From Mf105b01 sp965267265 (GTDB lineage: Bacteria; Pseudomonadota; Alphaproteobacteria; Parvibaculales; Parvibaculaceae), in NCBI GenBank assembly GCA_965267265.1, contig OZ253944.1:248001-312000 (forward strand): a stretch of DNA of 64,000 nt, given 5' to 3'. The notes beneath the pieces were generated by a model that saw only the letters and a program-made list of their open reading frames with translations, made no database searches and had not been told where the DNA came from. A program made the translations under genes and the position numbers. The first letter of the stretch is position 1, and every line of letters starts with the position of its first letter. This document shows positions 1 to 7,642 of the stretch, piece by piece.

Positions 1-185
1 CCTTTCGGATTAGTGCCTGCTCTGTGCAATGCCATTGGGATGAACTGATTTCGCTCATTCGGGGCGACCGGCTTCATCCGGAAATGGTGATCACGCACCG
101 CATGGACCTCTCAGACGGCCCAGAAGCGTATCGGCTCTTTGACACCAAGGAAGACGGGGCGCTCAAGATGGTGATGTCCGCCTGA
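1..185 (+). CDS. zinc-type alcohol dehydrogenase, C-terminal fragment
   Basis: The last 60 codons of a gene that begins before the window are readable from base 3 to a TGA ending at 185. The tail contains LISLIRGDRLHPEMVITHR followed by a PEAYRLFD segment. This is the usual C-terminus of medium-chain zinc-dependent alcohol dehydrogenases, especially the glutathione-dependent formaldehyde dehydrogenase-like branch. The catalytic and zinc-binding parts lie outside the window, so the substrate cannot be judged. Confidence 0.75.
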   Translation, partial: FRISACSVQCHWDELISLIRGDRLHPEMVITHRMDLSDGPEAYRLFDTKEDGALKMVMSA

Positions 186-269
186 TCCACCCAGATATTC
201 AAGCACTTAACGGATGGTGCTGGCGGGGCGCAGCGCGTATATAGGGGCGACTCGCGTTAACCTCAGGGC

Positions 270-287
270 CAGGTGTTAACCCACCTG
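270..287. promoter_or_regulatory. inverted repeat upstream of aroQ
   Basis: CAGGTG and CACCTG form a perfect 6-bp inverted repeat around a TTAACC spacer, in the 248-bp gap before aroQ. It could be an operator or a short hairpin in the aroQ-accBC leader. No regulator is identifiable. The rest of the gap shows no gene. Confidence 0.25.
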
Positions 288-433
288 CCGGTGATTCAGC
301 GTAATGTCGCAGCGTCGAGGGACGGACCACATTTTCGCCCTTTTCGACTTCTAGATAAGCGTGCCCGACGGGCATTTCGATTTTCGGCGGTTTTCTGCCG
401 TTTATGGGCTGAAAGAGATGATGGATACGGGGC

Positions 434-874
434 ATGGCTAAGCCGATCTACGTGCTGAACGGGCCTACCTTGAACATGCTTGGCACGCGTGAGCCTGAAA
501 TCTATGGGTCACAGACGCTGGCAGACGTTGAGGCCATGACGGCCGAGCGCGCCAAAACGCTCGGCCATGTCATCGACTTTCGCCAATCCAATTCCGAGGG
601 CGAGCTCGTCGACTGGATCCTGGAAGCCCGGGAAAAGGCGTCCGGTATCATCCTCAATGGCGCGGCCTACACCCACACGTCAGTTGCCCTTATGGACGGC
701 ATTTCTGCAGCAGAGGTCCCTGTTGTCGAAGTCCATATTTCAAACATTTTCAAGCGGGAAGAATTCCGCCACCATTCATTCGTTTCACCTGTTTCTCTTG
801 GTGTGATTTGCGGGCTCGGTCCGATCGGCTATGTGCTGGCGGTTGAAGCGCTCGCGGCGCATCTGGAAAATTAG
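434..874 (+). CDS. aroQ: type II 3-dehydroquinate dehydratase
   Basis: Cytoplasmic enzyme that dehydrates 3-dehydroquinate to 3-dehydroshikimate, the third step of the shikimate pathway. The 146-residue length is standard for the dodecameric type II family. The N-terminal LNGPTLNMLGTREPEIYG motif carries Arg19 and the catalytic Tyr24. Asn75 lies in ILNGAAYTHTS, and the VEVHISN motif supplies His101; all four fall at the same numbers as in the well-studied mycobacterial enzyme. accB follows after 25 bp, so aroQ, accB and accC probably share a transcript, a common alphaproteobacterial arrangement. Confidence 0.96.
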   Translation: MAKPIYVLNGPTLNMLGTREPEIYGSQTLADVEAMTAERAKTLGHVIDFRQSNSEGELVDWILEAREKASGIILNGAAYTHTSVALMDGISAAEVPVVEVHISNIFKREEFRHHSFVSPVSLGVICGLGPIGYVLAVEALAAHLEN

Positions 875-899
875 AAGATAAAAGAGGGCACAGAGCCAC

Positions 900-1370
900 A
901 TGAGCACAAAAGGCGTCGATCAGGATTTGGTCCGGCAACTCGCGGAGATTCTGAAAGAAACAGATCTGAGCGAGATCGAGGTTGAAACAGATGATTTGAA
1001 AGTGCGGGTCGCACGCCAGTCGCAGGTGGTGAATGTTGCCGCTCCCGTCGCAGCTGCCCCCGCGCCAGCTCCTGCCCCTGCAGTCGCCGCACCTGCTGCC
1101 GCTCCCGCTTCAGACAGCGGCAGCAAGTCGTCTCATCCAGGCGCCGTTCCCTCCCCCATGGTGGGCACGGTTTATGTCGCCGCTGAGCCCGGTGCGGCCG
1201 CGTTTGTGAGTGTCGGCACCCAGGTGACCCAGGGCCAGACGGTTCTCATTGTTGAAGCGATGAAGACCATGAACCAGATCCCCGCGCCCAAGTCCGGCAC
1301 GGTCACGGAAATCCTTGTGGAAGATGGACAGCCGGTGGAATTCGGCGAACCCCTCCTCATCATCGAATAA
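900..1370 (+). CDS. accB: acetyl-CoA carboxylase biotin carboxyl carrier protein
   Basis: Carries biotin between the carboxylase (AccC) and carboxyltransferase halves of acetyl-CoA carboxylase, the first committed step of fatty-acid synthesis. The 156-residue protein has a short N-terminal domain (1-45), a mobile Ala/Pro linker (about 46-72) and a C-terminal biotinyl domain (about 80-156). The biotinylated lysine is Lys122 in EAMKTMN; the family usually has EAMKMMN, so one methionine is replaced by threonine. accC follows after 20 bp, so the two genes are almost certainly co-expressed. Confidence 0.96.
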   Translation: MSTKGVDQDLVRQLAEILKETDLSEIEVETDDLKVRVARQSQVVNVAAPVAAAPAPAPAPAVAAPAAAPASDSGSKSSHPGAVPSPMVGTVYVAAEPGAAAFVSVGTQVTQGQTVLIVEAMKTMNQIPAPKSGTVTEILVEDGQPVEFGEPLLIIE

Positions 1371-1390
1371 AAGCCGGAGCGCGCGCCCCA

Positions 1391-2731
1391 ATGATCGAGA
1401 AAGTTCTCATCGCCAATCGCGGCGAAATTGCGCTTCGTGTGCACCGGGCCTGCAAAGAGATGGGCATTTCCACCGTCGCCGTGCATTCCACGGCCGACGA
1501 AAATGCCATGCATGTGCGTCTGGCGGACGAGAGTGTGTGTATCGGTCCGCCGGCTGCCACCGACAGCTATCTAAACATCCCGGCGATCATCTCCGCCTGT
1601 GAGATTACCGGTGCAGACGCCGTGCACCCCGGCTACGGCTTCCTGTCGGAGAACGCTCGGTTCGCCGAAATCTTGGAAGCGCATGACATCACCTTCATTG
1701 GTCCAACGGCCGAGCACATCAATCTGATGGGCGACAAGATCGCGGCCAAGACCACCGTCAAAGATTTGGGCATTCCTGTCGTGCCTGGCTCTGATGGTGG
1801 CGTGACCAGCGACGAAGAGGCCATGCGGGTGTCGAAAGAGATCGGCTTTCCGGTGCTCGTCAAAGCAGCCGCCGGCGGCGGCGGACGCGGCATGAAAGTG
1901 GCGCCGACGGAGGATGATCTGCTGGAAGCGTTGCGCACGGCGCGTTCCGAGGCGAAAGCCGCCTTTGGCGACGATGCCATGTATATCGAGAAATATCTCG
2001 GCCAACCGCGCCACATTGAAGTTCAGGTTGTGGCCGACTCTCATGGCAACGTGGCCCATCTGGGTGAGCGTGACTGCTCGCTGCAGCGCCGTCATCAGAA
2101 GGTGCTGGAAGAAGCCCCCTCGCCCGCCCTCAATGAGGAAGCAAGGTCCAAGATTGGCGAGATTGTGCGGAAAGCCATCGGCAACCTTGGATATCTGGGT
2201 GTCGGGACCATCGAATTTCTCTACGAGAATGGTGAGTTCTATTTCATTGAAATGAACACCCGCCTTCAAGTGGAGCACCCTGTCACTGAAGCCATCACCG
2301 GCATCGACCTTGTGCGCGAGCAAATCCGCATTGCGGCGGGTCTTGAGATGAGCTTCACCCAGGATGAGGTTGAATTTGTCGGACACGCCATTGAATGCCG
2401 GATCAATGCGGAACATCCAAAAACCTTTGCGCCCTCGCCCGGCACCATCAAGGGTTTCCATCAGCCCGGCGGGCTTGGCGTTCGCGTCGACAGTGGCGTC
2501 TATGCCGGCTACCGGATCCCCCCCTATTATGACAGCCTGATCGGCAAGCTCATCGTACAGGGGCGAAACCGCAATGAATGCCTGATGCGCCTTCGCCGGA
2601 CCCTGAACGAATTCGTGATCGAGGGTGTGGACACGACCATCCCGCTGTTTCAGGACCTAGTGAACGAACCCGATCTCATGAACGGCGACTATCACATTCA
2701 CTGGCTTGAAGAGTATCTCGACCGTTCGTGA
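1391..2731 (+). CDS. accC: acetyl-CoA carboxylase, biotin carboxylase subunit
   Basis: ATP-dependent carboxylation of biotin on AccB. The 446-residue ATP-grasp enzyme starts with the typical IEKVLIANRGEIALRV and contains the glycine-rich GGGGRGMK loop, EKYLGQPRHIEVQV, and the EMNTRLQVEHPVTE catalytic segment. Length is normal, with no biotinyl domain fused. Its TGA stop (2729-2731) overlaps the GTG start of aat by 4 bp, suggesting translational coupling. Confidence 0.97.
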   Translation: MIEKVLIANRGEIALRVHRACKEMGISTVAVHSTADENAMHVRLADESVCIGPPAATDSYLNIPAIISACEITGADAVHPGYGFLSENARFAEILEAHDITFIGPTAEHINLMGDKIAAKTTVKDLGIPVVPGSDGGVTSDEEAMRVSKEIGFPVLVKAAAGGGGRGMKVAPTEDDLLEALRTARSEAKAAFGDDAMYIEKYLGQPRHIEVQVVADSHGNVAHLGERDCSLQRRHQKVLEEAPSPALNEEARSKIGEIVRKAIGNLGYLGVGTIEFLYENGEFYFIEMNTRLQVEHPVTEAITGIDLVREQIRIAAGLEMSFTQDEVEFVGHAIECRINAEHPKTFAPSPGTIKGFHQPGGLGVRVDSGVYAGYRIPPYYDSLIGKLIVQGRNRNECLMRLRRTLNEFVIEGVDTTIPLFQDLVNEPDLMNGDYHIHWLEEYLDRS

Positions 2732-3402
2732 GGCACCGAACCGCTTCGATGGATGACATCAATCCCGAGACTTTGCTCCGCGCTTACGCTTATGGTGTCT
2801 TTCCCATGGGGGAGGCTCGCGGCTCCGATACGCTCTATTGGGTTGATCCCGAACTTCGCGGCATCTTGCCTCTTGATCAATTCCACGTTCCACGGCGCCT
2901 CGCCCGTACGATCAAGGCCGATCCGTTTACTGTCAAAGTTGACACCGCCTTTCGCGCGGTGATGGAAGCCTGCGCCGAAGAGATGCCGGGCCGCGGCGGC
3001 ACCTGGATCAACGCCGCAATCTTGAAAGCCTATACCGAGCTGCATGCGGACGGACACACCCACTCTGTCGAATGCTGGCAGGACGATGAACTTGTGGGCG
3101 GCCTTTACGGCGTGTCACTCGGACGGGCGTTCTTCGGAGAAAGCATGTTCAGTCGGGTACGCGATGCGAGCAAAGTGGCACTCGTTCATCTGGTCGCGCG
3201 ACTGATCCACGGCGGTTATGTGCTTCTGGATACGCAGTTCGTGACATCGCACCTCGAACAGTTCGGCGCGATTGAAATCCCCCGTGACGATTACAAAGTG
3301 CGTTTGGCTGACGCGCTCACCGGCGCACCAGGCGACTTCTATTCGATTGGACCGGACGTTTCAGGCGCCGACATCTTGCAGTCGATCAACCAAACATCAT
3401 AG
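2728..3402 (+). CDS. aat: leucyl/phenylalanyl-tRNA--protein transferase
   Basis: Adds Leu or Phe from aminoacyl-tRNA to N-terminal Arg or Lys of proteins, marking them for ClpS/ClpAP degradation (N-degron pathway). Recognisable from LLRAYAYGVFPMGE, YWVDPELRGILPL and the central VGGLYGVSLGRAFFGESMFS motif. The start is uncertain: GTG at 2728 overlaps the accC stop (GTGA), while ATG at 2749 begins just before the conserved core. The 3' end overlaps the convergent DUF2155 gene by 64 bp. Confidence 0.93.
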   Translation: MRHRTASMDDINPETLLRAYAYGVFPMGEARGSDTLYWVDPELRGILPLDQFHVPRRLARTIKADPFTVKVDTAFRAVMEACAEEMPGRGGTWINAAILKAYTELHADGHTHSVECWQDDELVGGLYGVSLGRAFFGESMFSRVRDASKVALVHLVARLIHGGYVLLDTQFVTSHLEQFGAIEIPRDDYKVRLADALTGAPGDFYSIGPDVSGADILQSINQTS

Positions 3403-3800
3403 ACGGGGTGCTCTACCGCGTTCAGGCCCGGGCTTGAGGCAAACATCCATCCTGAGAACAGGCGCTCTGGCGGCCTCGGCACATCTGATTCCAGCGCGTC
3501 CCTCTCAGACAGCTGATCCGCCAGGGTCTTGCCGATGTCGAATACTTCGACAAATGCCGTCGTTTCCGGCGTTTCGGTCGGTGGGCGTTTATTACAACTG
3601 TCTGCAAGAATTTCGAGCGTGCCGAACTGCACCCGTTCGCCAATCGGCACTTCAAGGCGCGTGATGCGCGCCGTGATCTTATCAAGGCCGGTAAAGATGG
3701 CCGTCTCCCCGACAGGTTCGGCAAGGCCAGACACGCTAGAGGAAATCAACACCCCCACCGCCAGAAAACCGCCGCAGATGCCATAGCGCATTGCGGTCAC
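3339..3800 (-). CDS. DUF2155 family exported protein
   Basis: Protein of 153 residues with an N-terminal signal peptide (about 1-27), so periplasmic or surface located. The body contains ARITRLEVPIGERVQFGTLEI, a central FVEVFD and the end YDVWLIDC. These match the DUF2155 family that sits beside aat and NDUFA12 in many alphaproteobacteria; its function is unknown. It overlaps the aat coding end by 64 bp on the opposite strand and lies 4 bp into the end of mlaD upstream, so mlaD and this gene look like one transcript. Confidence 0.85.
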   Translation of the reverse strand: MTAMRYGICGGFLAVGVLISSSVSGLAEPVGETAIFTGLDKITARITRLEVPIGERVQFGTLEILADSCNKRPPTETPETTAFVEVFDIGKTLADQLSERDALESDVPRPPERLFSGWMFASSPGLNAVEHPVYDVWLIDCKMSAPETSGPIE

Positions 3801-4249
3801 TCGCCGCTGCCCTGAGCGCTGAAGACCGCCTGACCCACCAGGCCGATCAGGTCAATCGATCCTTGCGTGAATTGAATTTCATCGCCGTTTGTCAGCATCT
3901 CTTCCGATCCGCCTGGCGTGATGGAAACATAGTTTCCGCCTAACAGACCTTCGCTGGTGATCTTCGCAGAGGAGTCGGTCGGAAGCTGGACCTCGTCGGT
4001 CAGGTTCAGCGTGACAACGGCGTAGTAATTGTTGGTGTTGAGCGACTGGGCGGTCACCGTGCCAATTTTGATGCCTGACATACGGACATCAGATCCAGTT
4101 GCCAGACCATCTACCCGGTCAAATTCCGCCGTTACTTCAATACCGCTGACCCTGCCCACGTCGGACACCGAATATCCGTACGCAAGAAAGGCGGCTGCAA
4201 TCGCAATAACGATGCCGCCAACCAGTGTTTCGACAAAGCTGTTATCCAT
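3797..4249 (-). CDS. mlaD: MlaD-type MCE lipid-transport protein
   Basis: Periplasm-facing, lipid-binding MCE-domain subunit of the Mla phospholipid transporter, which keeps the outer membrane asymmetric. The 150-residue chain has one N-terminal membrane helix (about 8-27) and one MCE domain (about 35-115) with SGIKIGTVTAQ and SEGLLGGNYVSITPG. The other Mla subunits (MlaE, MlaF) are not adjacent, which is usual for this neighbourhood. It overlaps the following DUF2155 gene by 4 bp. Confidence 0.88.
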   Translation of the reverse strand: MDNSFVETLVGGIVIAIAAAFLAYGYSVSDVGRVSGIEVTAEFDRVDGLATGSDVRMSGIKIGTVTAQSLNTNNYYAVVTLNLTDEVQLPTDSSAKITSEGLLGGNYVSITPGGSEEMLTNGDEIQFTQGSIDLIGLVGQAVFSAQGSGE

Positions 4250-4450
4250 CTTTGACTTCCCTGCCTTTACCGCCCGGCGAGTGTTTACCTAACTCGCCAG
4301 AGCCGCTTGGCGGATGGTCCACCGCCTGAATCACTCAAACTATCCCTACGGTTTAATGATATTCCGTTTGGGATTTCCTAATAAGGCCTCTATCACGCAG
4401 AAGTGTGGCCATCCTGCGCCATTTCGGGAGCTTTTTTCGTTCTTTTTCGC

Positions 4451-4828
4451 TTATTCGGGAGACCAGGCGTCGTAATCGCCGGTCACGCGGGGACGACCGC
4501 CCTGGGTCGACAGGCTGCCGTCCGGCCGGTAGGCGTAGGGCGTGCCGGTCAGATTCGGCTGGTGGGGCTTCTGCCATTCGCGAACCGTGTACTCTTCGTC
4601 GGTGGGCACCGTGTCAACGGTCTTGTGTATCCAGCCGTGCCATTCTGGCGGGATGCGCGACGCTTCAACCAGGCCGTTATAAACCACCCACCGCCGGTCC
4701 TCTTTTGACCGGTAGTATTTGTTTCCCTGCGCGTCTTCTCCCATCAGCTCGCCGTGACGCCACGTATGGAAACGCGTGGCGAGAGTTTGGCTATGCCACC
4801 AGGTAAAAAACTGCGCCAGAAAGCTCAT
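4451..4828 (-). CDS. NADH:ubiquinone oxidoreductase NDUFA12-type subunit
   Basis: A 125-residue homologue of the mitochondrial complex I 17.2-kDa accessory subunit, found in alphaproteobacteria and mitochondria. Diagnostic segments are GEDAQGNKYY, RRWVVYNG, EASRIPPEWHGWIH and a C-terminal PHQPNLTGTPYAYRP stretch. It probably binds peripherally to complex I on the cytoplasmic side. It stands apart from a nuo operon, as usual, downstream of the accBC-aat block on the opposite strand. The 200 bp between it and mlaD hold only AT-rich leader-like sequence. Confidence 0.9.
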   Translation of the reverse strand: MSFLAQFFTWWHSQTLATRFHTWRHGELMGEDAQGNKYYRSKEDRRWVVYNGLVEASRIPPEWHGWIHKTVDTVPTDEEYTVREWQKPHQPNLTGTPYAYRPDGSLSTQGGRPRVTGDYDAWSPE

Positions 4829-4938
4829 GGCAAGGTCCTGTATTCCATCTCGTATCGCTGTTTACACACGAGATTCTGGGTGAGAAACGCGGCGAATATG
4901 GCATTCCGCGGGGGTTCCGTCCAGTCCTGGCAGCGCGA

Positions 4939-5670
4939 CTAAGAGGACCGCGGCCACCAGATCCAGATACCTGTCAGACTGAGGACGAGCAGCAAAATTG
5001 CGGCGCCATCCATGACCAAAACACCCAAAACACCGAAAAAATTGCCGGAATGGATATCAAGCACGATCCGATAGAGCGGTAGTCCCTCGCCGCGGAGGTG
5101 TGCGTTCATTGCCGGGATCAAATCGGCGGGCACGGCCATGCTTGAGGACCAAGAGACGGGCTGCTCAGGCGCACCAACAGGGGTCCAGACGGCGGCTTCC
5201 CTATCGGCTGCAAAGAGCGTCTCGCCCGCCCTCACAAATAAACGCTCTCCAGACGTCCCAAGTGCGTTGATGTCGGCGCCGAATACAACGGGGAGAAACC
5301 GCTCAACCAGCTCGCCCTCTCGAGTGATGAGTACCAATTCCCGGGGCATGGCGAGCACAATGAGCTCTCCCGGTGCCACAGCTCCTACTAAGCCCGACGC
5401 GCCGCCCACAAGAGGCGCTTCCTTAACGAAAAGCCACCCCCCTGCCGAGCTAATGATCGTATCGCCTACATCGAAGGAGCGTGCCGTTTCGTCAACGCCG
5501 GCAATGCCATACCAATCAAGGATCCAGCTGTTCTCGATTTTGACATTGTCGAGGTTCAATGAACTGGCGTGGTTCAGCAACAGTCCTGTGACACTCAAGA
5601 GCACCACAAATAATGCGGCAGTCAGACCTATGCGACGATGCCAAAGCCGCAGCGTCCTTGTCGGGAGCAT
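4939..5670 (-). CDS. PepSY-associated transmembrane protein
   Basis: A 243-residue membrane protein with one helix near the N-terminus (about 10-33), a periplasmic domain of roughly 165 residues, and a C-terminal helix (about 213-237) ending in GIWIWWPR, the hallmark of PepSY_TM proteins. HRRIGLTAALF and LDIHSGNFFG provide the conserved membrane-proximal histidines seen in haem- or quinone-linked PepSY proteins. It starts 3 bp after the FMN-binding gene, so the two form an operon. Likely role, by inference: passing electrons across the inner membrane to the flavinylated partner. The substrate is unknown. Confidence 0.75.
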   Translation of the reverse strand: MLPTRTLRLWHRRIGLTAALFVVLLSVTGLLLNHASSLNLDNVKIENSWILDWYGIAGVDETARSFDVGDTIISSAGGWLFVKEAPLVGGASGLVGAVAPGELIVLAMPRELVLITREGELVERFLPVVFGADINALGTSGERLFVRAGETLFAADREAAVWTPVGAPEQPVSWSSSMAVPADLIPAMNAHLRGEGLPLYRIVLDIHSGNFFGVLGVLVMDGAAILLLVLSLTGIWIWWPRSS

Positions 5671-5673
5671 AGA

Positions 5674-6198
5674 TCAGGCGTCCTCGCGCACAATGTCGTC
5701 CAGACGAAGGGCGAGACGCGCAAGCTTTGTCAGCGCCCGCACGGACAAGGTTGCCCCGGAAATCCCGTCAACTTGATCGGAGAGACGCTCATCCTCCGCC
5801 AAGCTCATGCCGCGAAACTGATCGGTGAAAAATGGATAGCGCACTTCCCAGCCATGGCTTTCGCGATAGATCAACACCTGCACGCGTTCGATCGTTCCAG
5901 ACTTCACGGAAATCCCGGTTGTGATGGGCTGGGTCTTTCCAATTTCCTCAAGGATCCAGACGGTTCGTTCTGCATCCTGCCAGTACCGCATCCTTAGACC
6001 GCCCGGTTTGCGGCCGAGGATTTTTTGCATCTCGGACTTAACGTCCCCTTTGAGCCAAAGGAACGAGGGCTCCGGTGCAGGACTCCCAAATACGTCGGAC
6101 AGGAATGCATCGGGCTCCATGAACACATCGACGGCACGTGCCGGCGTTATGGCCACCATCGCCAGGATCATTGGAACTATGAGAGTCTGCTTAAGCAT
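5674..6198 (-). CDS. exported FMN-binding domain protein
   Basis: A 174-residue secreted protein with a signal peptide (about 1-22) and a C-terminal FMN-binding domain. Its motif Asp144-GISGA-Thr150 fits the D..SGAT consensus in which ApbE attaches FMN to the threonine. An apbE gene lies 1.4 kb away in the same locus, supporting covalent flavinylation in the periplasm. It precedes the PepSY protein by 3 bp. The pair resembles one-electron transfer modules linked to extracytoplasmic reductases; the terminal acceptor is unknown. Confidence 0.83.
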   Translation of the reverse strand: MLKQTLIVPMILAMVAITPARAVDVFMEPDAFLSDVFGSPAPEPSFLWLKGDVKSEMQKILGRKPGGLRMRYWQDAERTVWILEEIGKTQPITTGISVKSGTIERVQVLIYRESHGWEVRYPFFTDQFRGMSLAEDERLSDQVDGISGATLSVRALTKLARLALRLDDIVREDA

Positions 6199-6270
6199 CC
6201 CTTGGCCTGTCGTACGGAAACAGGGCGCCGGAGTCAGGCGCCCTGTTTATTTTACTCAGTGTCGGCTTCC

Positions 6271-7500
6271 TTAGAACTGGAATCCGACGCCCAGATTAAC
6301 GCGGTCATCTTGCGTCCCGCCTGTTGGTGCGCTGTCGAACTGATAATCAGCTTTTAGCACTGTGTCAGGCGTTGGCCAAAAGTTTGCGCCAAAGCGTGTC
6401 TGGGAGAATTTGGAGTCCGTGTTATCCCCGCCATTATTGTCCCATTCCGCATATTGGACGAAGAAGCCTAAGTCGCCAATTTCCGTCGCGAAACGGTATG
6501 ACGGTTCAATGTACCAGCCATATTGTTCATCGCGGCCGACCGCAGCAGCTGCGTTGCTGTCCAGATCCCAGAAGGCCGCGAGCGCCCTAAAGCCAACCCG
6601 GCCCGGACCAAAGGCCATGGACGCATCAATGTGCGCTTCAAGCAGGGTTGCCGGTGTTTCTTCAGCTGTCCCTTGCGTCACGTCGAATTGGTGCTGTGCG
6701 GTGACACCGACCTCAACGCCCGGCATGCCCGTCCATTGCACGCGACCGGTCACAGCGCCGTCTGCTGCGCGCGCCTCGGCGACTTTCTGGCGTCCATTGC
6801 GGATTTTGAAGGCGTTCGAGCCCGTTGTCGGGACCTGAAGGCCGGAGTGGTACAGCACGTTGTAGCTGAATTCGTTGCTCAACTGTCCATGGGCGCCAAT
6901 ACCGGCCTCCCACCACGTGGTTGGGATGATGTTCTTTTCGACTTCGTTGCGCTCAACACCATAAAAGGTCGGCGGCTCATGGGTTTCATTTAGAATACCC
7001 ACTGGGATCAATTGCACACCCGCTGTCAACGAGTGGAACTCAGCGACGTCGAACTCAAGGTAAGCCTGCTCAAGCTCCACTTCGCCCGGCTGTCCTTCGC
7101 CAGCAAGCGCGTGCTCAAGCTCCAGTTCAGCAAACATTCGAACATTGTCGGTGAATTCGTGGGCGATGAAGAGCACAAACCGGTGGAAGTCCACTTCCTG
7201 CTTGTCGCCGCCATTGTAGTGCAGCTCACCATAGCCGCCGATGGACGTGCGCTGCCACCAGCCTGGCTCGGATGATCCGCCGCCACTGGAGGCGATTTCT
7301 TCAACCACTTCGCCGGTCGCTTCAATCTTCTCATCCGTGTCTTCGAGCTTGGATGTGAGTTCGTTGATCTGGGCCTGTTGAGCCTGGATCATCTGCCACA
7401 TCTCCTCGCGGGTGGGCAGATCATCGGCGAATGCCGACGTAGAGAGGAGCGCGAAGCTTAAGCCGAGCGCCCCTGATTTGATAAAGTTTTTCATATGCAT
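6271..7500 (-). CDS. outer-membrane porin with N-terminal coiled coil
   Basis: A 409-residue protein with a signal peptide (about 1-25), a short coiled coil (about 28-70: IQAQQAQINELTSKLED), a Gly/Ser linker and a beta-rich barrel ending in aromatic GVGFQF, the standard outer-membrane C-terminal signature. The barrel begins around GGYGELHYN. It resembles phosphate- or anion-selective-type porins in outline, but the substrate cannot be read from sequence. Followed 72 bp later by the FMN-binding/PepSY pair and divergent from apbE, so it probably belongs to the same regulon. Confidence 0.8.
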   Translation of the reverse strand: MHMKNFIKSGALGLSFALLSTSAFADDLPTREEMWQMIQAQQAQINELTSKLEDTDEKIEATGEVVEEIASSGGGSSEPGWWQRTSIGGYGELHYNGGDKQEVDFHRFVLFIAHEFTDNVRMFAELELEHALAGEGQPGEVELEQAYLEFDVAEFHSLTAGVQLIPVGILNETHEPPTFYGVERNEVEKNIIPTTWWEAGIGAHGQLSNEFSYNVLYHSGLQVPTTGSNAFKIRNGRQKVAEARAADGAVTGRVQWTGMPGVEVGVTAQHQFDVTQGTAEETPATLLEAHIDASMAFGPGRVGFRALAAFWDLDSNAAAAVGRDEQYGWYIEPSYRFATEIGDLGFFVQYAEWDNNGGDNTDSKFSQTRFGANFWPTPDTVLKADYQFDSAPTGGTQDDRVNLGVGFQF

Positions 7501-7516
7501 TTTCGATCCCGTTCCC

Positions 7517-7549
7517 GCCCCTAACTTGATTTTTGATATGATTAGGGGC
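7517..7549. promoter_or_regulatory. inverted repeat in the porin-apbE divergent promoter
   Basis: GCCCCTAA (7517-7524) and TTAGGGGC (7542-7549) form a perfect 8-bp inverted repeat with a 17-bp AT-rich spacer, in the 142-bp gap between the divergent porin and apbE genes. Position and symmetry fit an operator shared by both genes. It does not match the Fur consensus I know. Confidence 0.4.
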
Positions 7550-7563
7550 TTTCAGCGGAATGT

Positions 7564-7585
7564 AATGACGCTCTTGCGAGTCATT
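7564..7585. promoter_or_regulatory. second inverted repeat upstream of apbE
   Basis: AATGAC (7564-7569) and GTCATT (7580-7585) form a perfect 6-bp inverted repeat with a 10-bp spacer, 58 bp before the apbE start. It could be a transcription-factor site for either divergent gene. Confidence 0.35.
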
Positions 7586-7642
7586 TTCAAACAAAATTTG
7601 ATAGTGCTTCGCATTACTGACGGTGTGTGCTAATTCTGCATC

